Source: Candidatus Jidaibacter sp.
GTDB lineage: Bacteria; Pseudomonadota; Alphaproteobacteria; Rickettsiales; Midichloriaceae
DNA: 48,519 nt
Direction: 5' to 3'
Assembly: GCA_021299995.1 (NCBI GenBank)
Contig: JAJTIA010000001.1
Coordinates: forward strand, 1 to 48,519
Shown here piece by piece: positions 9,500-19,072 of this stretch. The position numbers were made by a program, and so were the translations under genes. Below the pieces are notes generated by a model, which saw nothing but the letters and a program-made list of their open reading frames with translations, was not told the origin of the DNA and did not search any database. Each line of letters opens with the position of its first letter. Position 1 is the stretch's first letter.

Positions 9500-10120
9500 A
9501 TGTTAGAAGACGATAGTAATGCATTTAATGATTTTGATAGTCAGATACGTTCTATATTAACTGATGATCCAGATTTTGTGATTGCTAAGTTTAATGGTGT
9601 TAAAGTTGCTATGGCGTCTAGTGTTGCGTATACTCTAGCAATTGCTCTAAATAACAATTCTAATATTAAAGTGCTTGAACTTAGAAATACTTGCTTCGGT
9701 CTGCGTGATGTGGAGAAAGTTTTTGATGCTCTGCATTGCCATCCTAGTATCACTTCTATATATATTTCTGGTGAGATGTTTGATAGTGAGATAGATGTGA
9801 TGCAATCTCTCAGCTCTCTACTTGCATGCACCAAAATCTCTGAAGTTTATCTTTCAAATTTTAGTATAGGTGACGAAGCTGGTCGCTTTATAGTTGAGTC
9901 TATGTCTTTGCTATCGGCCCATGGTAAGTGCTTTAAAAGGCTATACATGGATAATTGCAACGTAGGTGATAAGACTGCGGCTGCTTTGCTTGAGTTTATT
10001 TATGAATCTTCTCGCCTAGAGAGATTACACTTAGCTGCTAATCACTTTACTCGCTATGCTGTTCAAGGATTGGTGAATTCAATGAAAGCTCAAAGGATTA
10101 ATTCTGACTTAATGATTTGA
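9500..10120 (+). CDS. Leucine-rich-repeat (RNase-inhibitor-like) protein
   Basis: This 206-residue protein is made of LRR units of the ribonuclease-inhibitor type. Examples are IKVLELRNTCFGLRDVEKVFDAL, ISEVYLSNFSIGDEAGRFIV and LERLHLAANHFTRYAVQGLV, each L-x-x-L-x-L-x-x-N/C with a following helix. Roughly four or five units are visible. No signal peptide or membrane segment is seen. A good GGGAG site precedes the ATG, and the gene follows metG by 7 bp, so it is probably co-transcribed with it. Such proteins bind other proteins. In host-associated bacteria they are often effectors, but that role is only inferred here. Confidence 0.85.
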   Translation: MLEDDSNAFNDFDSQIRSILTDDPDFVIAKFNGVKVAMASSVAYTLAIALNNNSNIKVLELRNTCFGLRDVEKVFDALHCHPSITSIYISGEMFDSEIDVMQSLSSLLACTKISEVYLSNFSIGDEAGRFIVESMSLLSAHGKCFKRLYMDNCNVGDKTAAALLEFIYESSRLERLHLAANHFTRYAVQGLVNSMKAQRINSDLMI

Positions 10121-10180
10121 TTTTATTTATATATTTTTGGAGAATCTTGCTAATATTTCAGTGTATTGCTATGTTTTTTA

Positions 10181-10189
10181 TGCTATAAT
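10181..10189 (+). promoter_or_regulatory. Extended -10 promoter of the giant gene
   Basis: TATGCTATAAT ends at 10189: a consensus TATAAT with the upstream TG of an extended -10. It lies 30 bases before the ATG of the 1,800-residue gene. No good -35 is visible at 16-18 bp upstream. A GGA ribosome site lies just before the ATG. Confidence 0.55.
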
Positions 10190-10219
10190 ACCTGCAAATA
10201 GCTTAATTAATTTGGATTT

Positions 10220-13200
10220 ATGGTGAAGATTTTTGGTAGAGAGATCATTGAGGTTGATAAACAGGATTTGCTTGCGTCAAAGCTTTTAGGCGTTGATATA
10301 TTTGATAGTCACAAGTTAGGGCAATCCGAGATAGATGCTTTGGGAAGGCTGATGAACAGCACTTTATTAGAGTTTGCTTATAAAAACTGTATTAAGGCTT
10401 TTGATTTTTATCCATCTACTAAAGGTATAGATTCTCTTGACGGATATGGAGTCAATACTGGTATTAAGGTTTTTGGTATTCTGTTCTATGCATCAACAGC
10501 ATTAGTTGGTGTTGGCTTATTTGTTGGCCAGTCTGTTGCTGCATATATTGTAGTAAATACAGCGCATTACATAACGTTTGGTTTAGTTGCTGGCAGGTCA
10601 TCTGAGTTCTTGCTTCCTTATTATTTCGCAAGATCGTTGAGATATTACATGGATGCATACAAAGAGCAGATGAGCACAAGTGTTAATGTGAAGTTTGATG
10701 ATGCTAACCTATCTGGCTTGAGTAAAGAGAGGGTCAAAAATTATAAAGTTGAGATCGCTATGGATGCGATATTTAATAAAGTAAAGAGTTTTGATTCTGT
10801 ATCTGCCGATGCTGCATTGATAGAGGCTATGGATCTTTTGCTTAAGATTGTTAAGCAAGACGATGATTTAAAGAATCGCATTGATGACAAATGGATAAAA
10901 GGTGAAAGCGAAGTTAAGCTTGATGCAGTAACGTTATTTAAGTTCATAGCTGAACCTTTGCTCAATTTGGAGAAAAAGAAAGATGAAATAATACAAGTCA
11001 ATTCAAAGGAACCAAAAGATGACGTTGAGTTTTATGGTGAACTTAACGATATGATTGCTCCAGATAGAAAGCCGTACAAAAAGTTATATGTGCGGCCTCT
11101 GTATTCTGTTATCAATGTGATATGTGATGATTTGAAAAAAGATGAGTTGTTACACAAACAGTTAAAAGAAATAAACCAAGACTTTGATTTTGATTCTGCA
11201 CTTAACGATGTGGTGAGCGATGTTAAAAATGTTAAAAATGGTAATGCATCTGGTAAGCTAGATGTGAATGAGGCAAGACTAGTTGATGTATTTGGCATGA
11301 TGTTTCAAGATGGTAGGCGTGATAAAGAAATTGTTGAAGCTGTCTTAAGGTCGGTGCATCAAAAAGAAGAGTTTTATGTACGTAAAATATCTCCAACAGC
11401 AAGAATAGAGCGTGTTATCTCCAATCTTTCTGAGAAAAACAGGCGTGATTATTTTATCCAAAGTACAAGAGATGAGGCGCTTAGAGAAAACGGGCTTGTT
11501 GATACCGTAAGAAAAAATTTTGGAGCTATTACATCTTCTATCAATTATACGCTTGATTTGGTTTTTTCAAAATATGGTAATACATTTGTTTTTGATGTCG
11601 CAATATTCGCGCTTAAAGATTTTACAGCGCCACATAAGGTTAAATCTATCTTTAAGCTTATCATTGAAGAATTAAATAGAACTAATATCGATCAAGATGT
11701 AAAGGAAGAGCTTGGTATTCAAGCTAATCCTTTTGATATTGTAACTGATATTTTAGATAAAATTGAAAAAGATCCTAAAGCGTTTGCAATTGTAGTAGAT
11801 GAGTTGAAAGCAAAGTCACAGATGTGGACTCAAAGGCTTTTAGAAAAATTCACAAGTTTTGAAGATATTTCAAAGCATCTAGAATCAATAAATTTCGATT
11901 CTGACATTGCCGAGGTCTTGGATGTAGTTGTATCTATGGTAAGTAAAAAACTCACTAAAGAACAATATGTTAGTAACGAGATTATAAATCATATTACTAG
12001 AAATCAAGGTGCGTATATTCAAAAAATTAATGCTGAAATAGCATGCAATGTTGTGGATTCCAATATAGCTGCAAATGTTGTAGCTAATGTACTGAAAGCT
12101 GATGCAGTGCTCTCAGCCCAAATCAAAGTCCGAAATGAAGATGCAGATGTTGATGCAATCTTTGGAAGGATTATTGAGCAATTACAAAACAGACAAATAG
12201 AAGGTGATATAGATTTAACAGGACAAGATGCTTTGCAAAATATATTCGAAGCTATGATAGAAAAAGACTTTGTGTTTAGCACTGAAGATGCTCTGGTCCT
12301 CAAAGCTACTGTTGAGAAAATTAAATTACATCAAGAGTTAAACGCAAATGTAGCTGAACGTCTTGTAAATGAGATGAAGGCTGAATTTGCATTGTTGAAT
12401 CCACAGCTTTCCATCCAATTGAATGAAGGTTTTTTCAATGCCTTTATAGGTTTTGTTCAAAATCTTCTTCAAGATAATAATGTGGTGCACCTTATATTGA
12501 ATAAAGATGAAGAAGGCCTTATGGCAAAGCTCCCTAGCATTGGCTTGGAGATATTGCAAAATCATAAGAAAAAACTGAATGCTGTTATCAATTCAGCTTT
12601 GATGTCTTTTGATTTTGGCAATAAGGCGCTATCTGGCATTATAATACTGGTCAGGCACTTAGTTGGTAAAGGAACGCTAGTTAACATTGCGCAAAACTTA
12701 TTGACTGCATTTATAAAGTTCCAAGAGTTTCCTCAGATTGTACAAAATCTTAAAGAGAAGAGAGAGATTTTTAATAAATATAGTAGGAATACGAGTTTGC
12801 TTGATGATACAAGGGTTTCGAAAGAATCTCTAGAGTATAGTGCTGCAGAAAAAGAATTTTTGGATGCATATAATAAATTTAATACATCATTAACAGACTC
12901 TATTGCTTCTGTACAGCAGGCAATAGAAAGTTTGCGCTCTCAAGGCAAATTAGAAGAAGTTGAGGCAATACAAGATTTACTTGCTAAGGCAATGCATTAT
13001 GGGCTTAATTATGTTGAGCCTCAATTCAAAGAGTTGGTATCTAATTTTCAGGCAAATGGTGCTATATGGAAAGACAGATTATCATATCTTATTAATCTAG
13101 GTAACGTCGCAAATAAAGGTGTTGGCACTATAGACGAGCATGCAATTAAAGAGTATATATTGCAGCTTGATGTAACGGATGCTCTACACTTTGTTGTGCC

Positions 13201-15622
13201 ATTTATATTGCCTAGTGCGCAACTTATTAATATTAAAGACAAAAGTGTTGCATCAGTAACTGAAGCATTGGGAGAGTTTGCAAATTTAGGAGTGTTATCT
13301 CATGCTCCTGTGCAAGGCACTGTTGGTATTGTGAAAGCTCTCACTTCGACAATAAGTACACCTTTTTATTTTCTAAATGATGTTGCACAAAACTATATTT
13401 ATCAAGAGCTACATAGCTTGTCTCAGATTCTGCGTGATGCATCTAAGCAATATAATGGCCAAAAACGTGTGAACTTAAACCGTATTCTTGCCAAAATTAA
13501 AGATGCGGATAAAGTATTTAAGCTTGGAGAATATCATTCTTTAGAGTTTAAAAACTGTGAGTTGAAAGCGAGTAATAAATGGAAAGGAAAGGTCAGCATT
13601 TTGACATCTACAGTAGAAAATTTTGTATTCGAAAATGCAAAAATTGAAGCTTTAGATATGCGTAACTGTAGCATAAGTAATCTTAAGATTGTAGATTCAG
13701 AATTGATAAATTGTGATTTTGCTGATTTTGACTCATCAGCATTTAATTATTTAGAAATACGGAACTCTGTTGAAATTCATAATTCTAAATTTGATATGCA
13801 CAGCTTTGCAGGGTTGATTGATAAGGTTTATGGTACCCCTAACGAAATTAAAATAGATGTATCTAATATCTCAATTGCCAACCTCACAACATCTGATAAA
13901 ACAAAGTTAAGGCAGATACTTTCTGTTGTGCCTAATATTGAAGCGTTTATAGAGCGTAACCCAAGTTTTAAAGATCTGTTTAAGCCCGAGTTAATAGCAG
14001 AAGATATTGCTACTAATGTTGATAAAAATAACCCAAAGCACAGATTCTTGGAAAATGCTTTATTTGATATCATAAGTTGCTATACCAAGGATGAGCAACT
14101 GTATTTTATTAATCCAAAATTGTTTGGCTTAATATGTAAGCGTATTGAAGCACCATTGACCGAAGCTAAGCAGTATTCTCAAAAGACCTTGGAGCAAGAT
14201 TTGAAAGAGAGAGTAAGTGAGGTCCTTGTTGATATAATTCAAAATAAAGATCAATATCTTGAAGACCAATCATTGAAATCAGAATTGTCTATATTCGATA
14301 TTATTGCTCCAAAAACATTCTTGCCAGCATTTAATATGTTTGCAACAAAGACTCAAAACTTGTTAGATGTGCTAGCGAATGCGAAAAAAATGTATGAAAG
14401 ATCTGGTAAGAAGGAAAAAGTTCACCTTGCTGATTTGATATTTGTGGATAGCAGCAGTAGCGGATTTAAAGCGGATAGATATACTGTGCTAAATTTCACG
14501 GGATGCGAATTCTCACAGCTCCATGGTGGTGGAGATTTGGATTTAGATTTTATTATAGTTAGTGGATTGCAGTTTAAGAATTCTAAAATGTCTAACGTGA
14601 ATTTATCTAATTCAACCATACAATATTTGAAAATGATTGATTCTGAATTATCAGAGTTTGATTTTGATAGCGTCTCAATAAGAAATATTGAGATTAAAAA
14701 TTCTACTTTAGATAAACAAACATTCTTTGGCATTATGGCTGCAATGCAAAACCATGGCATGTCGGCAGTGTCTTTGCAAGATATTACTCCATCTAATGAT
14801 TTTATTGAATACTTGAAAGAACCTCAAAATGCAAATGAACTGAGAAACACCTTAGCGCATCTTAGAAATTTTGATGCATTCTTGAATGATAATCCTATAT
14901 TCAAAGAGCATTTGAATAATGTATATAACAAGAACGATTTGCTAAATGAAATCACTCAAGAGATCAATGCATTTGAATGTGATGCTATTCTTTTAGATGA
15001 TAGGAAAACATTGTTAATCGCTGCATTGAAAAAAGTGATAGAAACTTTGAATATGGAAGAAATAAGAGAATTCTATAGAGTACAAGACAAAATAATGGGC
15101 GCAAAAGCATATGCATATGGCATGGTTAAAGGTTCTGGTATTATAAATATTATGACATCTGTTCACTATATAGACAGGCTATGGTATGGTGACTACTTGA
15201 ATGAATTCCTTATTGAAGATGCTGTTGAACGAATAATAGAAGAAAACGTGAAGTGCGTTCAATATTCAGTGGAAAGGAAAAAAATAGCGCAGAATATTAT
15301 CTCTATGATTGAATCGCATCGAGAAGAACTAGCATGTGTAGATTTCAATGCGTTAACCAAAGCAATTACGGGAGCGGTTGAAGTGGTGGGTGACCAATAT
15401 ATATCTTTGCTCAACAGAGCCCAGGATAAAGTTGTTGGTTCGCTGCAATACAGCTACTTTAGCGGATACTATCATACAGGTTTATTAAGCATTGCTCATG
15501 AAAGCTCTTATATGCAGCATGATCATATGCTTGATAAGGTTAAAAAGATTATGGCGCAAGAAATGGGTTCAAATTTTATCTTTGACTCTGATAGAGAAAT
15601 AGCGGAAGTGACTAAATCTTAG
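10220..15622 (+). CDS. Giant 1,800-residue protein with duplicated beta-helix-like modules
   Basis: I do not recognise a family for this protein. Residues about 80-140 hold one or two hydrophobic helices (GILFYASTALVGVGLFVGQS and on), so it is probably membrane-anchored near the N-terminus. Residues 150-1050 are mostly long charged helices. From about 1040 there are two copies of one module about 318 residues apart: a helical lead, then pentapeptide-like rungs (FKNCEL, FENAKI, MRNCSI near 1106-1180; FTGCEF, FKNSKM, LSNSTI near 1424-1500), then a helix with a shared (I/F)-x-AF-x-x-x-NP-x-F core. Near the C-terminus QDKIMGAKAYAYG (about 1620) and QDKVVGSLQYSYF (about 1733) are another repeated pair. 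Composition matches its neighbours. It overlaps fmt tail-to-tail by 11 bp. Confidence 0.9.
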   Translation: MVKIFGREIIEVDKQDLLASKLLGVDIFDSHKLGQSEIDALGRLMNSTLLEFAYKNCIKAFDFYPSTKGIDSLDGYGVNTGIKVFGILFYASTALVGVGLFVGQSVAAYIVVNTAHYITFGLVAGRSSEFLLPYYFARSLRYYMDAYKEQMSTSVNVKFDDANLSGLSKERVKNYKVEIAMDAIFNKVKSFDSVSADAALIEAMDLLLKIVKQDDDLKNRIDDKWIKGESEVKLDAVTLFKFIAEPLLNLEKKKDEIIQVNSKEPKDDVEFYGELNDMIAPDRKPYKKLYVRPLYSVINVICDDLKKDELLHKQLKEINQDFDFDSALNDVVSDVKNVKNGNASGKLDVNEARLVDVFGMMFQDGRRDKEIVEAVLRSVHQKEEFYVRKISPTARIERVISNLSEKNRRDYFIQSTRDEALRENGLVDTVRKNFGAITSSINYTLDLVFSKYGNTFVFDVAIFALKDFTAPHKVKSIFKLIIEELNRTNIDQDVKEELGIQANPFDIVTDILDKIEKDPKAFAIVVDELKAKSQMWTQRLLEKFTSFEDISKHLESINFDSDIAEVLDVVVSMVSKKLTKEQYVSNEIINHITRNQGAYIQKINAEIACNVVDSNIAANVVANVLKADAVLSAQIKVRNEDADVDAIFGRIIEQLQNRQIEGDIDLTGQDALQNIFEAMIEKDFVFSTEDALVLKATVEKIKLHQELNANVAERLVNEMKAEFALLNPQLSIQLNEGFFNAFIGFVQNLLQDNNVVHLILNKDEEGLMAKLPSIGLEILQNHKKKLNAVINSALMSFDFGNKALSGIIILVRHLVGKGTLVNIAQNLLTAFIKFQEFPQIVQNLKEKREIFNKYSRNTSLLDDTRVSKESLEYSAAEKEFLDAYNKFNTSLTDSIASVQQAIESLRSQGKLEEVEAIQDLLAKAMHYGLNYVEPQFKELVSNFQANGAIWKDRLSYLINLGNVANKGVGTIDEHAIKEYILQLDVTDALHFVVPFILPSAQLINIKDKSVASVTEALGEFANLGVLSHAPVQGTVGIVKALTSTISTPFYFLNDVAQNYIYQELHSLSQILRDASKQYNGQKRVNLNRILAKIKDADKVFKLGEYHSLEFKNCELKASNKWKGKVSILTSTVENFVFENAKIEALDMRNCSISNLKIVDSELINCDFADFDSSAFNYLEIRNSVEIHNSKFDMHSFAGLIDKVYGTPNEIKIDVSNISIANLTTSDKTKLRQILSVVPNIEAFIERNPSFKDLFKPELIAEDIATNVDKNNPKHRFLENALFDIISCYTKDEQLYFINPKLFGLICKRIEAPLTEAKQYSQKTLEQDLKERVSEVLVDIIQNKDQYLEDQSLKSELSIFDIIAPKTFLPAFNMFATKTQNLLDVLANAKKMYERSGKKEKVHLADLIFVDSSSSGFKADRYTVLNFTGCEFSQLHGGGDLDLDFIIVSGLQFKNSKMSNVNLSNSTIQYLKMIDSELSEFDFDSVSIRNIEIKNSTLDKQTFFGIMAAMQNHGMSAVSLQDITPSNDFIEYLKEPQNANELRNTLAHLRNFDAFLNDNPIFKEHLNNVYNKNDLLNEITQEINAFECDAILLDDRKTLLIAALKKVIETLNMEEIREFYRVQDKIMGAKAYAYGMVKGSGIINIMTSVHYIDRLWYGDYLNEFLIEDAVERIIEENVKCVQYSVERKKIAQNIISMIESHREELACVDFNALTKAITGAVEVVGDQYISLLNRAQDKVVGSLQYSYFSGYYHTGLLSIAHESSYMQHDHMLDKVKKIMAQEMGSNFIFDSDREIAEVTKS

Positions 15623-16532
15623 AGCCCTGAGGTATTGAGAAGCCTCTTAAGAATGCATCGCGATAGATCATTTTTCTACCCTCGCGTTGCAAGAGCTCTG
15701 GTCGTAAAATGCCAGTATCACATGCAATTGCTAAATCATCATCTATAACCGTGCCGGCTTCGATATTGTGTTGATATGAATCATCATATGAAGCTTTAAG
15801 TACTTTAATATTCTCACCATTATAAGTGAAATATGCCCCAGGTTTTGGACAAAATGTGCGTATTTGGCAGTTGACTAAATAGCTAGATTTGTGCCAATTT
15901 ATTTTTTCATCATCGCGTGATATTTTGCTCGCATGTGTTATTCCCACATCAGATTGCTGAATGTGAATAGCTGTACCAGTTTCAATTTGTTCCAGTGCTG
16001 TTATCATAAGCCTTGCACCAATTTTTGCTGCTTCATCATGTAGCTGATATGTTGTCATGTCATCAGGGATCGGAAATTCTTCGCTTAGTATCACATCCCC
16101 TGTGTCCATACCTTTATCCATCTGAATGATGCATATATCAGTCTGGGTATCTCCAGCAAGGATTGTATGTTGTAGAGGTGCTGCACCGCGCCATCTAGGA
16201 AGTTTAGATGGATGCAAATTTATGCACCCGAATTTTGGCACATCTAATATAGATTGTGGCAGTATCAATCCATATGCAACGACAACTACGATATCTGGCT
16301 TAATGTCTGCCAAAGCCTGCGCAGCATCATGAGTTCTAAGTGTTGCTTGCGTTAAAATAGAAATGCCATGTTTTTCTGCTAGCTGATGTATAGGAGATTT
16401 TACTTCTTGCTGCCCTCTACCTGCTTTTTTAGGCTCTTTTGTATAAACCGCGATTATTTCATGTTCCGAATCAATAAGGGCTTGTAGAGTAGGGAGTGCA
16501 AAGTGCGGAGTCCCCATAAAAACTATTTTCAT
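15612..16532 (-). CDS. fmt: Methionyl-tRNA formyltransferase
   Basis: This 306-residue enzyme formylates the initiator Met-tRNA using 10-formyl-tetrahydrofolate. The start is MKIVFMGTPHFALPTL. The formyl-transfer signature CINLHPSKLPRWRGAAPLQ lies at about 104-122, with the catalytic Asn-His and the later Asp in MDKGMDTGD. A C-terminal OB-like domain follows from about residue 205. The length is normal. It is the third gene of a fliD-fliS-fmt group, starting 4 bp after the fliS stop. That is an unusual place, since fmt more often sits beside def. Its 3' end overlaps the giant gene on the other strand by 11 bp. Confidence 0.97.
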   Translation of the reverse strand: MKIVFMGTPHFALPTLQALIDSEHEIIAVYTKEPKKAGRGQQEVKSPIHQLAEKHGISILTQATLRTHDAAQALADIKPDIVVVVAYGLILPQSILDVPKFGCINLHPSKLPRWRGAAPLQHTILAGDTQTDICIIQMDKGMDTGDVILSEEFPIPDDMTTYQLHDEAAKIGARLMITALEQIETGTAIHIQQSDVGITHASKISRDDEKINWHKSSYLVNCQIRTFCPKPGAYFTYNGENIKVLKASYDDSYQHNIEAGTVIDDDLAIACDTGILRPELLQREGRKMIYRDAFLRGFSIPQGSKI

Positions 16533-16536
16533 AAAC

Positions 16537-17055
16537 TTATGCTGCTATTTCTTCTGTAGCTGTTAATACCGTATTTTCTTGAATTTGGGAAGGCAGATTT
16601 GATTGTGACTGATTGATCAGAAGATTTTCCATGTCTCCAAATAACCCTTTAATTTTGACTAGATATTTTGCTGCTTCATCTGCATCTGTTATTTTTTTTG
16701 TGAGGATGTATAAATCCAAGCGCTCTTGGACATAATCGAATGCTCTAAATAATAGCGACATAAGTTGTACACCCTCTGGAGCTGATGTTACAGAGAAGTT
16801 TTTCCGAAACTCTTCACATATCAGCCTCATCTTATCATATGCTTCGAAAGAGGCATTTTTATTAGATATGATATTTTTACCTATATCTAGCAGAAGGCTT
16901 TCCATTTTCTCTACAGCTTTGATGTATACACGTATACTATCAATCGGTGTTATAGAATCTGTATATAACTGCTCTTTATGATGAGATGATTCATTGCCTG
17001 AGGAAAGAGTCTCTTGCAATAAAATAAAGCTATCAAGCCCATGTTGATTAGTCAT
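16537..17055 (-). CDS. fliS: Probable flagellar filament chaperone FliS
   Basis: This 172-residue, mostly helical protein lies 7 bp after fliD on the same strand, the usual place for fliS. From about residue 35 the pattern fits FliS: a helix with VEKMESLLLDIGKNI, then LICEEFRKNF, then LMSLLFRAFDYVQERLDLY, which matches the family's L-x-x-L-Y-x-Y-x-x-x-x-L segment. A last helix has YLVKIKGLFGDMENLL. FliS binds flagellin in the cytoplasm and stops it polymerising before export. It is longer than usual (about 130) because of an extra N-terminal 30 residues and a C-terminal tail. Similarity is weak, so the call leans on synteny. No flagellin gene is in the window. Confidence 0.6.
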   Translation of the reverse strand: MTNQHGLDSFILLQETLSSGNESSHHKEQLYTDSITPIDSIRVYIKAVEKMESLLLDIGKNIISNKNASFEAYDKMRLICEEFRKNFSVTSAPEGVQLMSLLFRAFDYVQERLDLYILTKKITDADEAAKYLVKIKGLFGDMENLLINQSQSNLPSQIQENTVLTATEEIAA

Positions 17056-17062
17056 GTGTTAC

Positions 17063-18829
17063 CTATTTTTTACTCATTACTTGCATTTGTATATCCATCA
17101 TTGTAAGCATCGTGTTTGCCCTTACCACAGCCGCTTCTAGCATACTGTATTTTTGCACTAAGCCCTCTTTATAAAACTCAAGCTGTGATTGCTTATGTAC
17201 AATATCTTTTTGCATGCCGGTGTTGGAAACAACTAGCGATGTAATTTCATTTTGTATCAATGACTCACCAGTTAATGGATCAACATTTAATGCAATGCCC
17301 AGTGAGTTGTATATCTTATCCATGATCCCTTGGTTTACAGTGAGGTTGGCAGTCTCCATACCAGTGCCGTTATAGAACCATTCATATCCTTCAAATAATG
17401 TGCCCTTAGCACCTTTAATGACACCGCCTTTGGTGAGGTCATTTAGATTATTGGGTGTGAATGTGCCAGCAACTGTTGTGGTGCCGTTGTATACTATGCG
17501 TGCTCTATCGCTTGGTGCGCGTGTGACATCTAAGTCTATATTAAATGCTAGGTTCGAGATATTGCTACCACGTTTGTATGTGTAAAAATTTGTTGAGCTG
17601 CATGTGCCTTTGAATTCGAATAATGATTGTACCCTTGTTGGATTGCTATTAAACGCTGCAGCAAATTCTTCTCTGTCGAAAGACATAAGGCCAATATATT
17701 CTGGCTCCTGTGTTGCTGGATTCGCTGGAACAGAATCTACATAGTGAATGCCTATGCTTTTCTGAGATGAATCCAAGTAAGCAATAGATGATGTTAATGT
17801 TTCAATATTACCACGTAGACTGGCTACAAAGTCATTATGCTTGATTTTAGCAGTTTCATAATACTCACCATTTTTGTCTATACCTTGTTGTTGTGTGGTG
17901 AATTTTATAAAGTCATTATACGATGCGATAAATTCCTCTACGGCATCCGCTGCTTTATTATTGTCATACCCAATATTGACACTGATTGCACTGGCAATTG
18001 GTGCATGAAGAGAGAATGTAACACCATTTATAGCGTCTGAGATTGTGTTACTTGCCCGTGTGACTTGTATGCTGTCATTTATTGTGATAGATGCATCGGC
18101 GGCAGATTGTACTGTAGATGAGCCAAGCGTGAAGTTAGAATTAAGCACATTGCTAGGATCTGTTAATGTAAATGCATTGCTGATTCCTGTATTGTTCGAC
18201 TGAAGCATCATTAAGTAGTTTGAGCCAGTATAAATAACTGATGCAGATACACCAGTGGTGGAAGCTACATTGTTTATATTTGAGACGATTGTATTCAAAG
18301 AGTCATTAGCAGCAACTGTGATGTTTGTGCCATTAATTGCAAATGTTCCGGGCGTGAATAAATTACTATTAGAGTGGTCTGAGGTGGGGTTGGTAGCACT
18401 TAAAGCGGGGTCCGTAAATGTTTGGCTTTTTAATATCTTGTTCTTCGCAATTGCATCGACAGTCACGTTAAATGTGCCAAGTGAGGACGTATAGTCAGCA
18501 GAAACATCGAGATAGCTATTAGGTGCTGATGTTGCTGAGCTGAACAAAGATACATTTTTTGCCTCTAGCGCATTTGTTCCATCCTCAGAAAAGCGCAATC
18601 CTTTTAAATTTGTAAGAGAGCTTTGTAGCGTATTTAACTTAGAGGCAAGCTCCCCAAAGGCTGCGATTTTCTCGTTGTTTATACTTATCTTATCTTCTTG
18701 TATATGTATTGGTTTTGACCTTTTTTCAATAAGAGAGTTGATTAACGCTTCAGAGTCTATGCCAGATGCAACACCCTTCAAAGAAGACTTGCTGCTGCCT
18801 AACATTCCGCCGAAATTTACTTGCGTCAT
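17063..18829 (-). CDS. fliD: Flagellar filament cap protein FliD
   Basis: This 588-residue hook-associated protein 2 forms the cap under which flagellin assembles at the filament tip. The N-terminal FliD domain is clear: VASGIDSEALINSLIEKRSKP near residues 20-40, then AFGELASKLNTLQSSLTNLKG. A Ser/Thr/Asn-rich middle follows (D2/D3). The C-terminal FliD domain holds AVEEFIASYNDFIKFT, IGIHYVDS near 340-360 and a final coiled coil (KDIVHKQSQLEFYKEGLVQKYS) before MLTMMDIQMQ. The length is within the family range. It leads the fliD-fliS-fmt group, so its promoter should lie in 18,830-18,930, where an inverted repeat sits. Confidence 0.93.
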   Translation of the reverse strand: MTQVNFGGMLGSSKSSLKGVASGIDSEALINSLIEKRSKPIHIQEDKISINNEKIAAFGELASKLNTLQSSLTNLKGLRFSEDGTNALEAKNVSLFSSATSAPNSYLDVSADYTSSLGTFNVTVDAIAKNKILKSQTFTDPALSATNPTSDHSNSNLFTPGTFAINGTNITVAANDSLNTIVSNINNVASTTGVSASVIYTGSNYLMMLQSNNTGISNAFTLTDPSNVLNSNFTLGSSTVQSAADASITINDSIQVTRASNTISDAINGVTFSLHAPIASAISVNIGYDNNKAADAVEEFIASYNDFIKFTTQQQGIDKNGEYYETAKIKHNDFVASLRGNIETLTSSIAYLDSSQKSIGIHYVDSVPANPATQEPEYIGLMSFDREEFAAAFNSNPTRVQSLFEFKGTCSSTNFYTYKRGSNISNLAFNIDLDVTRAPSDRARIVYNGTTTVAGTFTPNNLNDLTKGGVIKGAKGTLFEGYEWFYNGTGMETANLTVNQGIMDKIYNSLGIALNVDPLTGESLIQNEITSLVVSNTGMQKDIVHKQSQLEFYKEGLVQKYSMLEAAVVRANTMLTMMDIQMQVMSKK

Positions 18830-18871
18830 TTAGTATCCGTATACTTTAAGTGAAAAATAGCAGCAAGAAAT

Positions 18872-18928
18872 GTGCCATTTCTAAGTTATAGTTGGATCGG
18901 CTATAGCTAAAGCAGTATGAAATGGCAC
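18872..18928. repeat. 10-bp inverted repeat upstream of fliD
   Basis: GTGCCATTTC at 18872-18881 and its exact reverse complement at 18919-18928 enclose 37 bases that contain a smaller imperfect repeat (TTATAG with CTATAG). It lies 43-99 bases upstream of the fliD start. It could be a hairpin in the leader, an operator or a relic of a mobile element. No run of T follows on the fliD strand, so it is not a plain terminator. The rest of 18,930-19,072 shows only AT-rich sequence. Confidence 0.5.
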
Positions 18929-19072
18929 TCCATGATCAATCACTAACACACCATTATCATTCATTCCTATCTTATTGTCATTCCCGCAAAAAATGTATTA
19001 TCTCGTATGATTAGATAAGAGAGAGGGAAAGTGTAAGATTGGGAGTAGAGTAGATAAAAATGCTAGGGAAGA

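Noticed and set aside
18977-18987. GTCATTCCCGC as one arm of a dispersed palindromic element known from Rickettsiales.
   Set aside because: The second arm is absent, and 11 bases alone are too little.
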